Assembly (NCBI GenBank): GCA_020634885.1
Contig: JACKAW010000006.1
Coordinates: forward strand, 62,001 to 126,000
DNA: 64,000 bases
Source: Anaerolineales bacterium
Lineage (GTDB): Bacteria; Chloroflexota; Anaerolineae; Anaerolineales; Villigracilaceae
Reading direction: 5' to 3'
Shown here: positions 25,028-33,315 of the stretch, in pieces
Layout: every line of letters begins with the position of its first letter
Position numbering within the stretch: position 1 is the first letter of the stretch
Made by a program: the position numbers and the translations under genes
Notes under the pieces: model-generated
What the model saw: only the letters and a program-made list of their open reading frames with translations
Databases searched by the model: none
Told to the model about the DNA's origin: nothing

Positions 25028-26020
25028 ATGGAAGTATTGGGCGCAACTCCCACTCGAAACCTTGCGCTGGAACTGGCACGTGTTACAGAAGCGGCAGCCA
25101 TGATGGCAGGTCGCTTTATGGGTAGGGGAGATAAAGAAGGGGCAGACCAAGCCGCAGTCAATGCGATGCGGCTCATCCTAAGCACTGTGGATATGAATGG
25201 GGTGATCGTCATCGGGGAAGGGGAGAAGGATAAAGCCCCCATGCTTTATAACGGAGAAAAAGTAGGCAACGGCTCAAAACCAGACGTGGATGTGGCAGTG
25301 GACCCCATTGATGGGACTCGCCCTTTGGCTTTTGGTCGCTCAAATTCACTCGCTACCGTTGCCCTCGCCCCGCGTGGAACCATGTTTGACCCGGGTCCAT
25401 TCCTTTATATGAATAAGATCGCAGTTGGACCCGAAGCAAAAGGCAAGATCAATATCGAAAAATCAATCACCGAAAATCTACAAGCGATTGCCAAAGCAAA
25501 AGGCAAAGCAGTGGAAGATCTAACCACCATCATCCTTGACCGTCCGCGCCACGATAGTATGATCGCTGAGATCCGTAAAGCAGGCGCGCGTATTCGCGAA
25601 ATCCCCGATGGTGATGTTGCCGCCTCACTGATGACTGCCTGGGCAGATGCAGGTGTGGATGTATTGTTAGGCATTGGCGGTACGCCGGAAGGCGTTATTT
25701 CTGCTTGTGCTTTGCGTGCCATGGGCGGCGAAATTCAAGGCAAACTCTATGCGCGCGACGAAGACGAACTGCTCCGTGGACGTGAGCAGGGATATGACTT
25801 TGACAAGGTTTTGACGATGGACGACCTTGTTTCTTCCGAAGATGTTTTCTTTGCAGCCACTGGCATTACCGATGGTGAATTACTCAAAGGTGTGCGTTAT
25901 TACGGTAATCACATTACTACCGATACCCTTGTTGTTCGTGGCTTGACGGGTACCGTACGTCAGATTAGTGCCACACACACGGCTGACAAACTGGATAACC
26001 TGAGTTCCGTTCATTATTAA
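25028..26020 (+). CDS. glpX: class II fructose-1,6-bisphosphatase
   Basis: Hydrolyses fructose-1,6-bisphosphate in gluconeogenesis. It is 330 residues. GEGEKDKAPMLYNGE, the metal-binding DPIDGTRPLAFG, ILDRPRHD and GIGGTPEGVISACAL match GlpX, the lithium-sensitive phosphatase superfamily. TAAGGAGGAG gives a strong Shine-Dalgarno before ATG 25028. It may be co-transcribed with cdsA. Confidence 0.95.
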   Translation: MEVLGATPTRNLALELARVTEAAAMMAGRFMGRGDKEGADQAAVNAMRLILSTVDMNGVIVIGEGEKDKAPMLYNGEKVGNGSKPDVDVAVDPIDGTRPLAFGRSNSLATVALAPRGTMFDPGPFLYMNKIAVGPEAKGKINIEKSITENLQAIAKAKGKAVEDLTTIILDRPRHDSMIAEIRKAGARIREIPDGDVAASLMTAWADAGVDVLLGIGGTPEGVISACALRAMGGEIQGKLYARDEDELLRGREQGYDFDKVLTMDDLVSSEDVFFAATGITDGELLKGVRYYGNHITTDTLVVRGLTGTVRQISATHTADKLDNLSSVHY

Positions 26021-26061
26021 TAGACCGGCTCAAACGCCCAAAGACATTTCCCGGAATTGAC

Positions 26062-26090
26062 TTGACATTCCTGCGGCATATACATATAAT
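26062..26090 (+). promoter_or_regulatory. consensus sigma-70 promoter of tRNA-Asn
   Basis: TTGACA (26062-26067), 17-bp spacer, TATAAT (26085-26090): a perfect consensus promoter 11 bp before the mature tRNA. Confidence 0.93.
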
Positions 26091-26101
26091 ACCGGTCGCG
26101 T

Positions 26102-26177
26102 TCCTGGCTAGCTCAATCGGCGGAGCGAGCGGCTGTTAACCGCTAGGTTATAGGTTCAAATCCTATGCCAGGAGCCA
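26102..26177 (+). tRNA. tRNA-Asn (GTT)
   Basis: All arms fold. Acceptor TCCTGGC/GCCAGGA, D-arm GCTC/GAGC, anticodon stem AGCGG/CCGCT with loop CTGTTAA (anticodon GTT), and T-arm ATAGG/CCTAT with TTCAAAT. Discriminator G at 26174 is followed by an encoded CCA to 26177. It has its own promoter and terminator. An accessory island starts directly downstream. Confidence 0.97.
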
Positions 26178-26179
26178 CA

Positions 26180-26213
26180 AAGACCGTTCTCATTTCGAGA
26201 ACGGTCTTTTTTT
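26180..26213 (+). terminator. intrinsic terminator of tRNA-Asn
   Basis: A 12-bp perfect stem (26180-26191 with 26197-26208), ATTTC loop, then a T-run to 26213. Confidence 0.94.
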
Positions 26214-26248
26214 GTTAAGACGTATAATTACCCCATCGCGGACAAACC

Positions 26249-26344
26249 ATGACCGAACCCAAACGCCCCCTCAAAGTCTTCCTCTGCCATGCCCATATCA
26301 TCCCCTTGTGGGACGCGGACCGGGACGCTGTCCGCGCACTGTAA
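26249..26344 (+). pseudogene. truncated 5' remnant of a TIR-domain gene
   Basis: This ORF of 31 codons starts MTEPKRPLKVFLCHAH and ends DADRDAVRAL before TAA. The intact TIR gene at 28649 starts MPTTDKRPLKVFLCHAH followed by ADREAVRTLYTRL. The remnant therefore matches its first about 27 residues, with an 18-bp insertion (encoding roughly IIPLWD) and a small deletion near the stop that truncates it. A TATAAT lies at 26223-26228. It is probably a decayed paralogue or a scar of recombination at the island's left edge. Confidence 0.82.
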
Positions 26345-26350
26345 CTCAAT

Positions 26351-26388
26351 AAAAAAGACAGCCAGCCCACTAGCGGACTGGCTGTTTT
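26351..26388 (-). terminator. terminator of the DUF5131 gene
   Basis: A stem ACAGCCAG/CTGGCTGT with extra inner pairing (26358-26385), followed on the minus strand by U6. Read on the + strand it has four U, so it may work in both directions. Confidence 0.85.
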
Positions 26389-27117
26389 CTATGCACTCGC
26401 CAAGCTAAATCCTTTTGGCATTTCATCCCACGTTCTACCTTCTAAAACTCTTCCGGCTCTCTTCTTTTGTACGCCGCCCCATTGCTTGAAGAAAAATGGG
26501 ACCTTCGCTCTCACGCACTGATTTCGAATATCCACCACCCACGCCGGGTCGAGCGGACGTGCGCCGGGACCCGATTCGCCACCCACGATTGCCCAGTGAA
26601 TCCCTTTCAGGTTGAGCTTGTGCAGCGGACCGAGCAATGGCTCCAGTGACAGGAATTTTGTTTTCGCACCCGTTCGGCGCAGATGGTCAATGCGGAAGGT
26701 GTAATCTTGATTTTCCACACTAACACCCATCCACACATTGTCGGGCCAGTCGATCTTGGGGCTGAGTTCTTCCAGCCGTTCGGCGCGTTTGGTGAGGACT
26801 TGGAAGGTGTGCCAATGAGCGCGGCGCATCACGTCGAAGACTTCCAGCACAAATTCAACAGGGACATCTTTATGGAACAGGTCGCTCATCGAGTTGACGA
26901 AGATGACCTGCGGCTTTTTCCATTCGAGCGGTTTTTCGAGGGCGTTTTCGTGCAAGGTGAGTTTGAAGCCGTTGCGGTAATTGGGTTGACCCATCGCCTG
27001 CAAGCGTTTTGCCATGCGCTCGGCATAGCAATGCTTACAGCCGGGGCTGATCTTGGTGCAGCCCGTCAAAGGATTCCAAGTGGATTCTGTCCACTCGATT
27101 CCTGAATGTTCAGCCAT
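26389..27117 (-). CDS. DUF5131 (phage Gp37/Gp68-like) three-Cys-motif protein
   Basis: 242 residues. GIEWTESTWNPLTGCTKISP is followed by GCKHCYAERMAKRL, so Cys20, Cys27 and Cys30 form the C-X6-C-X2-C motif that gives the family its radical-SAM-like appearance. Later motifs EKPLEWKKPQVIFVNSMSDLF, RAHWHTFQVLTKR and GGESGPGARPL are typical of PF07505. AGGAGG precedes ATG 27117. TcmP lies 80 bp upstream on the same strand. The pair is recurrent in mobile contexts, and the biochemical role is not established. Family call secure; function unknown. Confidence 0.92.
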   Translation of the reverse strand: MAEHSGIEWTESTWNPLTGCTKISPGCKHCYAERMAKRLQAMGQPNYRNGFKLTLHENALEKPLEWKKPQVIFVNSMSDLFHKDVPVEFVLEVFDVMRRAHWHTFQVLTKRAERLEELSPKIDWPDNVWMGVSVENQDYTFRIDHLRRTGAKTKFLSLEPLLGPLHKLNLKGIHWAIVGGESGPGARPLDPAWVVDIRNQCVRAKVPFFFKQWGGVQKKRAGRVLEGRTWDEMPKGFSLASA

Positions 27118-27197
27118 TCTTCCTCCTTTGAAGAATTTACCTGTAAAGTCTGTTTGCTTAATAATAGCGCATATGTTCTAGTATGTCTATTCTTTAC

Positions 27198-28520
27198 TTA
27201 ATGAAAAGTAAACGAAGTATATTGCCTAGGGTCTCCCTCAAATTCGACTAATTTTTGTTTTCTAAGATATCTTAGAGCCTTATCTACTTCACTTCGGAAG
27301 AAAAAGGTGTTAGCTAATTCTTTTAAGATATCTTTTTTAGTTACTTGTTTGCCAGAAAACATATCCGTTATTACCTTTCCAATTTCTTCGTTAGTTGGTC
27401 TTGATGGTTTTTCTGGTTTTGGAGGGACGAGTTCTTCATCCTGTAGGGGAAATAGATGTGGCTGTCCAGGTGGCGGTGCAGTTCGTTTGATAAGTTGTAA
27501 GCGATACCGCAATTCGTATTCTAGAAGTTTGGCATTATGAAGGACTTCATTCAAGGCTAATGCCCCGTTGGCATCATGTGTAGTTAAGAATAGATAAAAT
27601 ATTGTTCTCTCTTTGTCACTAAATTTGAGATTGACAAGTTTGATAGTTAATGAGGAGTCTATTGATGAAAGAACTTCCAAGTATGCTTCTACAAATCTAT
27701 GTTCTTTTAAATCCGCAATTTCATCGCTCGTAAGCGGTCGTTTCTCTGCAAATTCCTTTTCATCATTCCTCATAAACTCATTGTCTTGTTCTGATAAAAC
27801 TCTTGCAATGTTGATCCAATTATCACTTCCAAATGCATTTGACCAGTTATCGACTTGCTGTTTGAGCTCAGGCTTAAGGTTTTCTTTTAGTGCTAGCCCA
27901 CCTTTTCTTGGTAAATCTTCATATATGAAATTTATCATCACATCATGTCTTTCTTGACGGATAATTTTTTCAACAAAATCGCGGGGTATACCACTTGGAC
28001 CATATGGGTCAAGTAAGTAAAACGCCCAAGTATCTGGCTGTGTCGTGTAGGAGAGTAATTGGTTGGGGATTGTTGTTGCATCGGCATTGACAATCGCAAT
28101 TTGCCCACTCGAAAGGTTATGAAAATCAGTCGTTTCTACTAGACGGTTTGAAAACCCTGCTTCATTTAGTGTATTGATTAATTCTTCATACCTTTTCTTG
28201 TCTTTTTCAATAAGTATAGAATTAACTCTAACACTAACTCCCATCTTTTGCGCGAAACTTACTAATCGATCTAGTGCCATCACACCGATAATAGGTGAGC
28301 CGTAAACAGTTTCAGCAGATTTGTTTTGAACGCTATCTTCTTTCTCGCCCAAATATTTTCCAGTGTACGAAAAGCAGTCAACATAGATAAAATGTTTTTG
28401 AGTTTTGCGTTTTGAATTTATCAACCCGCCAATGATTATTCCTCCCCATACATCAAGATATTTGGAAAGGATTTCATGCTTTACTTTTGTTTGGGTGTCT
28501 CTAGGGTGTAAATCAGCCAT
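27198..28520 (-). CDS. tcmP: three-Cys-motif partner protein TcmP
   Basis: 440 residues, named for co-occurrence with DUF5131 proteins. The N-terminal half has the family pattern TKVKHEILSKYLDVWGGII, FIYVDCFSYTGKY, YGSPIIG, SILIEKD and YLLDPYGPSGIP, an alpha/beta nucleotide- or methyltransferase-like core. The C-terminus (about 370-440), KKDILKELANTFFFRSEVDKALRYLRKQKLV, looks like a winged helix. The gene is visibly AT-richer than its neighbours, suggesting horizontal acquisition. GGGAG precedes ATG 28520. Divergent from the TIR gene, with 128 bp between starts. Function unknown. Confidence 0.88.
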   Translation of the reverse strand: MADLHPRDTQTKVKHEILSKYLDVWGGIIIGGLINSKRKTQKHFIYVDCFSYTGKYLGEKEDSVQNKSAETVYGSPIIGVMALDRLVSFAQKMGVSVRVNSILIEKDKKRYEELINTLNEAGFSNRLVETTDFHNLSSGQIAIVNADATTIPNQLLSYTTQPDTWAFYLLDPYGPSGIPRDFVEKIIRQERHDVMINFIYEDLPRKGGLALKENLKPELKQQVDNWSNAFGSDNWINIARVLSEQDNEFMRNDEKEFAEKRPLTSDEIADLKEHRFVEAYLEVLSSIDSSLTIKLVNLKFSDKERTIFYLFLTTHDANGALALNEVLHNAKLLEYELRYRLQLIKRTAPPPGQPHLFPLQDEELVPPKPEKPSRPTNEEIGKVITDMFSGKQVTKKDILKELANTFFFRSEVDKALRYLRKQKLVEFEGDPRQYTSFTFH

Positions 28521-28648
28521 TTTTGCTCCCTTGAATAAGGCTATTTTGATGACAATTTTTGAATTATAGCCTGACTCAGGTCAATGGTGTCTACAAATTC
28601 AAGGAACTGCCTTATAATTTCATTAATTCACAGCGGGAAACCCTCCCT

Positions 28649-29326
28649 ATGCCCACCACCGACAAACGCCCTCTCAAAGTATTCCTCTGCCACGCCCACG
28701 CGGACCGGGAAGCCGTCCGTACACTTTACACTCGCCTGACTAATGACGGCGTCGACGCATGGTTGGATAAAGAAAAACTCCTCCCCGGGCAGGATTGGGA
28801 ATTGGAAATCAAAAAAGCCGTCCGTGAAGCGGATGTGGTAGTGGTTTGCCTTTCAAAGCAATTCAATCAAGCGGGGTTTCGACAAAAAGAAGTGCGCCTT
28901 GCTCTTGATACTGCCATGGAAAAACCCGAAGGTGAGATTTTCATCATCCCTGCACGACTGGAAGAATGCGACACACTCGAGAGTTTAAGAAAATACCATT
29001 GGGTAGATTTGTTTGACGAAGGCTACTCAATCTTGATGAAATCCTTGAAGTTGCGTTCAGCCCAACTTGGACGGATTATGACAACTGTCTTAGACTATAC
29101 TTTCGAAAAGATTGATTTGGGTAGGGATGAGAATAAGTATGATACACCGACAGATAAAGATTATCTTCTGAAAAAAGTTAAAGAAGAATTGGATGCTGAG
29201 GGTGAGGATTTTATTTGGGAAAAGACCGAGGATGCTATAAAGACAATTGTAGAAAGAATTGCCAGAAGGTTAGGGACATCTTTCGATGAGATTTGGGATG
29301 CATTAAGAAGATTGGGAGGTGGGTAG
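28649..29326 (+). CDS. TIR-domain protein, putative NAD-consuming effector
   Basis: 225 residues. N-terminal TIR domain (about 8-135): KVFLCHAHADREAV is box 1, GVDAWLDKEKLLPGQDWE is box 2, and ADVVVVCLSKQF is strand C. Glu81 in FRQKEVRLAL sits where NADase TIR domains carry the catalytic Glu. The C-terminal about 90 residues are charged and helical, with no domain I recognise. ATG 28649 was chosen by alignment with the remnant at 26249; TATAAT lies about 30 nt upstream and no Shine-Dalgarno is seen. It is next to the DUF5131-TcmP pair. NADase or immune function is inferred. Confidence 0.82.
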   Translation: MPTTDKRPLKVFLCHAHADREAVRTLYTRLTNDGVDAWLDKEKLLPGQDWELEIKKAVREADVVVVCLSKQFNQAGFRQKEVRLALDTAMEKPEGEIFIIPARLEECDTLESLRKYHWVDLFDEGYSILMKSLKLRSAQLGRIMTTVLDYTFEKIDLGRDENKYDTPTDKDYLLKKVKEELDAEGEDFIWEKTEDAIKTIVERIARRLGTSFDEIWDALRRLGGG

Positions 29327-29498
29327 GGAACCTATAGTTAATTATCGTTAGTTTTACGTACAAATCTCTACATAACTCTAAAATAATGGGTGGACTATCA
29401 GAAATAGATTCAACTAGTATCCAACAATTCGTCATTTTCATCAGTTATAATCTCCCCGCAACTTAATCTAAAATCGTAAATCGACAATCGGAAATCAA

Positions 29499-32459
29499 AT
29501 GTCTTCCTCCTTCCAAGAAATCATCCTCAAACTCCAAGACTTCTGGGCATCCAAGGGATGTCTCATCACTCAGCCGTACTACACCCAGGTTGGTGCAGGG
29601 ACGATGAACCCTGCCACCTTCCTGCGCGTGCTCGGACCCGAACCGTGGAACGTCGCCTATGTCGAGCCGTCTGTGCGCCCCGATGACGGGCGTTATGGCG
29701 AGAATCCCAACCGCTTCCAACTCCACACCCAATTTCAGGTCATCCTAAAGCCCGATCCCGGCAACCCGCAGGAACTCTACCTTGAGTCGCTCAAAGCCCT
29801 CGGCATCGACCCGCGCCAGCACGACATCCGCTTCGTGGAAGATAACTGGGAGCAGCCCGCCATCTCCGCTTGGGGCTTGGGCTGGGAGGTCTGGCTCGAC
29901 GGGCAGGAGATCACGCAGTTCACCTACTTCCAGCAGATGGGCGGCGTGGCGCTCGACCCCGTCTCGGTCGAGATCACCTACGGGCTCGAACGCATCCTCA
30001 TCGCGCTCAACAACGCCAACGCCATCTGGAACGAGGAATACGGCGCAGGCGTCACCTACGGCGAGATCCGCCGTCAGGAAGAGTTCGAACACTCCAAATA
30101 TTATTTTGAAACCGCCGACGTTGAACGTGTCCGCGCCATGTACGATCTCTTCTCCGCCGAAGCCGACGCCTGTCTCGCCGCCGGTCTCATCGTCCCCGCG
30201 CACGACTACGTCCTCAAATGCTCGCACTCCTTCAACATCCTCGACACCCGCGGCGCCATCTCCGTCGCCGAACGTCAAGCCTTCTTCCGCCGCATCCGCG
30301 AACTCGCGAGGGGAGTGGCAACCGCCTACGAAGAACAGCGCAAAGGGTTGGAGTATCCGCTTCTTAAAGAAGGAAGCGGAAAGCAGAAAGCAGAGGTGTC
30401 AGCGTTTTCTGCCTTCCGCAATCAGCCTTCTGATTTCCTCTTCGAAATTGGTGTCGAAGAACTCCCAGCCGACGATGTGGATACCGCCTACCAAGCCTTA
30501 TCCGCCCGCGTGCCGACTCTCCTCAAAGAACTGAATCTCACTCATGGCGACGTCCGCATCTTCACAACCCCGAGGCGGATCGTCGTTTCAGTAGCCTCTC
30601 TCTCCCCGAATCAGCCCGACCGCGAAGACCTCGTCAAAGGTCCACCCGCCGATAAAGCCTTCGATGCCGATGGCAAACCGACCAAAGCCGCACAAGGCTT
30701 TGCGAAAAAGAACGGCATCGACGAATCTGCTTTGGAAGTGCGCGAAGAAGGCGGCGGCAAATATGTCTTCGCCGTCGTCAAGCAGACCGGGCGCCCCACG
30801 CCCGAAGTCCTCGCCGAAGCCTTGCCCAAACTGGTGGCAGATATCAAGTTCGAGAAATCCATGCGTTGGAACGACTCTGGCGTTGCCTTCTCACGCCCGA
30901 TCCGCTGGTATGTTGCCCTTCTCGGTGACATGGTCATCCCCTTCGAATACGCTGGCGTCGTGAGCGGAAACATCTCTCGCGGACTCCGCCCCTACGACTC
31001 TCCAGAGATCAAAATTACTTCTGCCGACAAATACTTCGACATCATCCGCGAAGCTGGCATTTTGCTCGATAAAGAAGAACGCAAAGCTGCCATCGTGGCG
31101 CAGGTCAATGAAGCCGCGCACCTCGTCGGCGGAGAAGCCATCATTGAGGATGGTCTGCTTAACGAAGTGACCAACCTTGTCGAAATGCCCACCGCCGTGA
31201 TGGGTGGATTCAACGAAGAATTCCTCGCCTTGCCGCGTGATGTCCTCATTTCGGTGATGAAGAAACATCAGCGTTATTTCCCGATTCAGAAAGACGGGAA
31301 ATTATTGGCGCATTTTATAGCTATTAGAAACGGTGACGACATCCACATTGACATCGTCCGCGAAGGGAATGAACACGTCCTCGGCGCGCGCTTTGCTGAT
31401 GCCAACTTCTTCGTCCGCGAAGATGTCAAACTCAAGCTCGAAGAATATCGTCCCAAACTCGCCTCTCTGACCTTCCACACCAAACTCGGCTCCATGCTCG
31501 ATAAATCGGACCGCATGTTGAAACTCGGCGCAGAAGTGGGTGCGATGCTTGGTTACAAAGATGCAGCCCTCGTCAAGAATTATGCGCGTGCTGTCTATCT
31601 CTCCAAAGCTGACCTGGTCACACAGATGGTGACCGAAATGACTTCCTTACAAGGCATCATCGGTGGGGAGTATGCTCTGCGCTCCGGAGAACCCGCTGAA
31701 GTAGCAAAGGCGATTGCAGAGCAATATCAAACCGTCCCACAAACCAAAGAAGGTCTGGTTGTAGCCTTGTCCGACCGTATCGACTCGCTGGTCGGTCTGT
31801 TTGCGGCGGGACTCGCTCCCACCGGTGCGAAAGACCCCTTCGGTTTGCGCCGCGCTGCGATTGGCGTCGTCCAACCGCTCATCGAACATGACGTGGACTT
31901 TGACCTTGCAGTCGCCGTGAAAAAGTCCGCCAAAACCCAGCCCATCGAATGCAACGCCGAGACGCAGGAAAAAATTCTCGACTTCATCAAAGGTCGCCTC
32001 GCGGTAGTCTTGAAAGACTCCGGTTACAAGCACGACGTGGTCGAAGCGGTGCTGGCGGCACAATCTGCCAACCCGGCGGCAGCGGCTCGGGCGGTGAAGC
32101 AGTTATCGGCTTGGGTGAGCCGCGAAGATTGGCAATCCATCCTGCCCGGCTACGCCCGCTGCGTGCGCATCACGCGCGATCAAAAAGAATCCTTCAAAGT
32201 GGATGAAAAGGCTTTTGTAGAAGCAGAAGAAAAGGCATTGTTCAAAGCCATTCAAGACAACGCCAAGTCTCAACCTGCCACTGTCGATGAATTCTTGAAT
32301 ATTGTCGTCAAACTCATCCCGTCCATCAACACCTTCTTTGATAAGGTCTTGGTGATGGCAGAGGATAAGAAGGTGAAAGAAAATCGCCTCGGCTTGCTCC
32401 AGCGCATTGCCAATCTCTCGAACGGCATCGTGGACTTAAGTCCGCTCGAAGGGTTTTAG
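29499..32459 (+). CDS. glyQS: glycine--tRNA ligase, fused alpha and beta subunits
   Basis: 986 residues. The alpha part (about 1-288) starts FQEIILKLQDFWASKGCLITQPY and has VAYVEPSVRPDDGRYGENPNR and AISAWGLGWEVWLDGQEITQFTYFQQ. The beta part (about 310-986) starts FLFEIGVEELPADDV and ends with the anticodon-binding-type region KVLVMAEDKKVKENRLGLL. Most bacteria encode separate GlyQ and GlyS. The linker (about 290-308) is encoded by a palindromic repeat. Only a weak GGAAA lies before ATG 29499. It is followed by a bidirectional terminator. Confidence 0.95.
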   Translation: MSSSFQEIILKLQDFWASKGCLITQPYYTQVGAGTMNPATFLRVLGPEPWNVAYVEPSVRPDDGRYGENPNRFQLHTQFQVILKPDPGNPQELYLESLKALGIDPRQHDIRFVEDNWEQPAISAWGLGWEVWLDGQEITQFTYFQQMGGVALDPVSVEITYGLERILIALNNANAIWNEEYGAGVTYGEIRRQEEFEHSKYYFETADVERVRAMYDLFSAEADACLAAGLIVPAHDYVLKCSHSFNILDTRGAISVAERQAFFRRIRELARGVATAYEEQRKGLEYPLLKEGSGKQKAEVSAFSAFRNQPSDFLFEIGVEELPADDVDTAYQALSARVPTLLKELNLTHGDVRIFTTPRRIVVSVASLSPNQPDREDLVKGPPADKAFDADGKPTKAAQGFAKKNGIDESALEVREEGGGKYVFAVVKQTGRPTPEVLAEALPKLVADIKFEKSMRWNDSGVAFSRPIRWYVALLGDMVIPFEYAGVVSGNISRGLRPYDSPEIKITSADKYFDIIREAGILLDKEERKAAIVAQVNEAAHLVGGEAIIEDGLLNEVTNLVEMPTAVMGGFNEEFLALPRDVLISVMKKHQRYFPIQKDGKLLAHFIAIRNGDDIHIDIVREGNEHVLGARFADANFFVREDVKLKLEEYRPKLASLTFHTKLGSMLDKSDRMLKLGAEVGAMLGYKDAALVKNYARAVYLSKADLVTQMVTEMTSLQGIIGGEYALRSGEPAEVAKAIAEQYQTVPQTKEGLVVALSDRIDSLVGLFAAGLAPTGAKDPFGLRRAAIGVVQPLIEHDVDFDLAVAVKKSAKTQPIECNAETQEKILDFIKGRLAVVLKDSGYKHDVVEAVLAAQSANPAAAARAVKQLSAWVSREDWQSILPGYARCVRITRDQKESFKVDEKAFVEAEEKALFKAIQDNAKSQPATVDEFLNIVVKLIPSINTFFDKVLVMAEDKKVKENRLGLLQRIANLSNGIVDLSPLEGF
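30377..30420. repeat. palindromic repeat forming the GlyQ-GlyS linker
   Basis: GCGGAAAGCAGAAAG (30377-30391) and TTTTCTGCCTTCCGC (30406-30420) are reverse complements at 13 of 15 positions. The surrounding AAGCAGAAAGCAGAGG words resemble the GCAGAATG intergenic repeats. It encodes the Ser/Lys/Ala-rich linker exactly between the alpha and beta domains. Confidence 0.75.
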
Positions 32460-32465
32460 TGAAAT

Positions 32466-32502
32466 AAAAAGAGCGCCGTCCAAAATGGACGGCGCTCTTT
32501 TT
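32466..32502. terminator. bidirectional intrinsic terminator between glyQS and the peptidase gene
   Basis: A perfect 17-bp stem, 32466-32482 with 32486-32502, with A5 on the left and T5 on the right, so it works for both convergent genes. Confidence 0.95.
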
Positions 32503-32508
32503 ATTTCT

Positions 32509-33312
32509 TCATTCCAACACGAGCGGTGGAATGTGAGCAGTGCGTTTCTTTATGTCGTAGGTGCAGCCTGGGGTGAGGACGTGGATCGTCAAACCGCTGA
32601 CGGCGATGGGGCGGAAGTTGGTCACTTCGGCGATGTTGCTGGCGGTGGCATTCTTTCCGTCCACAATAGTGACGGCGCTTTTGCCAAGGATGGAGATGCG
32701 CGAGTCATCTTCCACGATGGCGGCTGTGTTCTCGTCGACGCCCACGCCTAAAAGTCCGGGGTGAGCCGTGACGGCGTATGCGAGCCTGCCGATTCTATCT
32801 CGCTGCCTGAAATGCTGGTCAAAGACGATCTTGTCTGTAAATCCAAAACCTTGCGAAAATTGAGCAATGCGTTCTCGCGGGGTTGCGCCGCCCGCGCCGT
32901 AAGAAAGCATTACTTTGGATAGGATCGCTGTTCCTGCGGATGTGCCGCAAATAACTGCTCCGCGTTGGTAGGCTTTGTGCAGTTCTTCTTCCAATTTGGT
33001 TCCGCCGATGGTGAAAGCGAGGCGCATCTGTGTGCCGCCTGCAATGAAGATGCCCGTGGCAGCACGGATGGCTTTGATGTGGCGGGCATCTTCGGCTTTG
33101 GGGCGTTCGCGGAATTCGAGTGAGATGGGTTTTTGTTTTACGCCCAGTTTTTGAAAAACTTGAACATATTCTTTGCCGGTATCTTTTACGCCTGAAGCTT
33201 GCGGTAAGACGACGATGCGGGCTTTGGCGCCGCCTGCGCGTTTGATGAATTCTTGAAAGATGACTGGTTCTTCAAAATCGACTGCACCGCCGATGGCAAT
33301 GAGGGTGGTCAT
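32509..33312 (-). CDS. cphB: cyanophycinase-type serine peptidase (family S51)
   Basis: 267 residues. Nucleophile Ser125 is in ICGTSAGTAIL, GGTQMRL is the substrate-gate region, and FDQHFRQRDRIGRL is the cyanophycinase signature downstream. The family releases beta-Asp-Arg dipeptides from cyanophycin. No cyanophycin synthetase is in this window. Its ATG is 3 nt from the stop of the upstream permease gene and has no own Shine-Dalgarno, so it is probably translated by coupling as the last gene of the dipeptide ABC operon. An intracellular isopeptidase role on imported peptides is inferred. Confidence 0.86.
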   Translation of the reverse strand: MTTLIAIGGAVDFEEPVIFQEFIKRAGGAKARIVVLPQASGVKDTGKEYVQVFQKLGVKQKPISLEFRERPKAEDARHIKAIRAATGIFIAGGTQMRLAFTIGGTKLEEELHKAYQRGAVICGTSAGTAILSKVMLSYGAGGATPRERIAQFSQGFGFTDKIVFDQHFRQRDRIGRLAYAVTAHPGLLGVGVDENTAAIVEDDSRISILGKSAVTIVDGKNATASNIAEVTNFRPIAVSGLTIHVLTPGCTYDIKKRTAHIPPLVLE

Positions 33313-33315
33313 GAG

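Noticed and set aside
26102..29498. Integrative element with a direct repeat of the tRNA-Asn 3' end
   Set aside because: I looked for a second copy of the tRNA 3' sequence near 29330-29498 and saw none, and there is no integrase, so only an accessory island is claimed.
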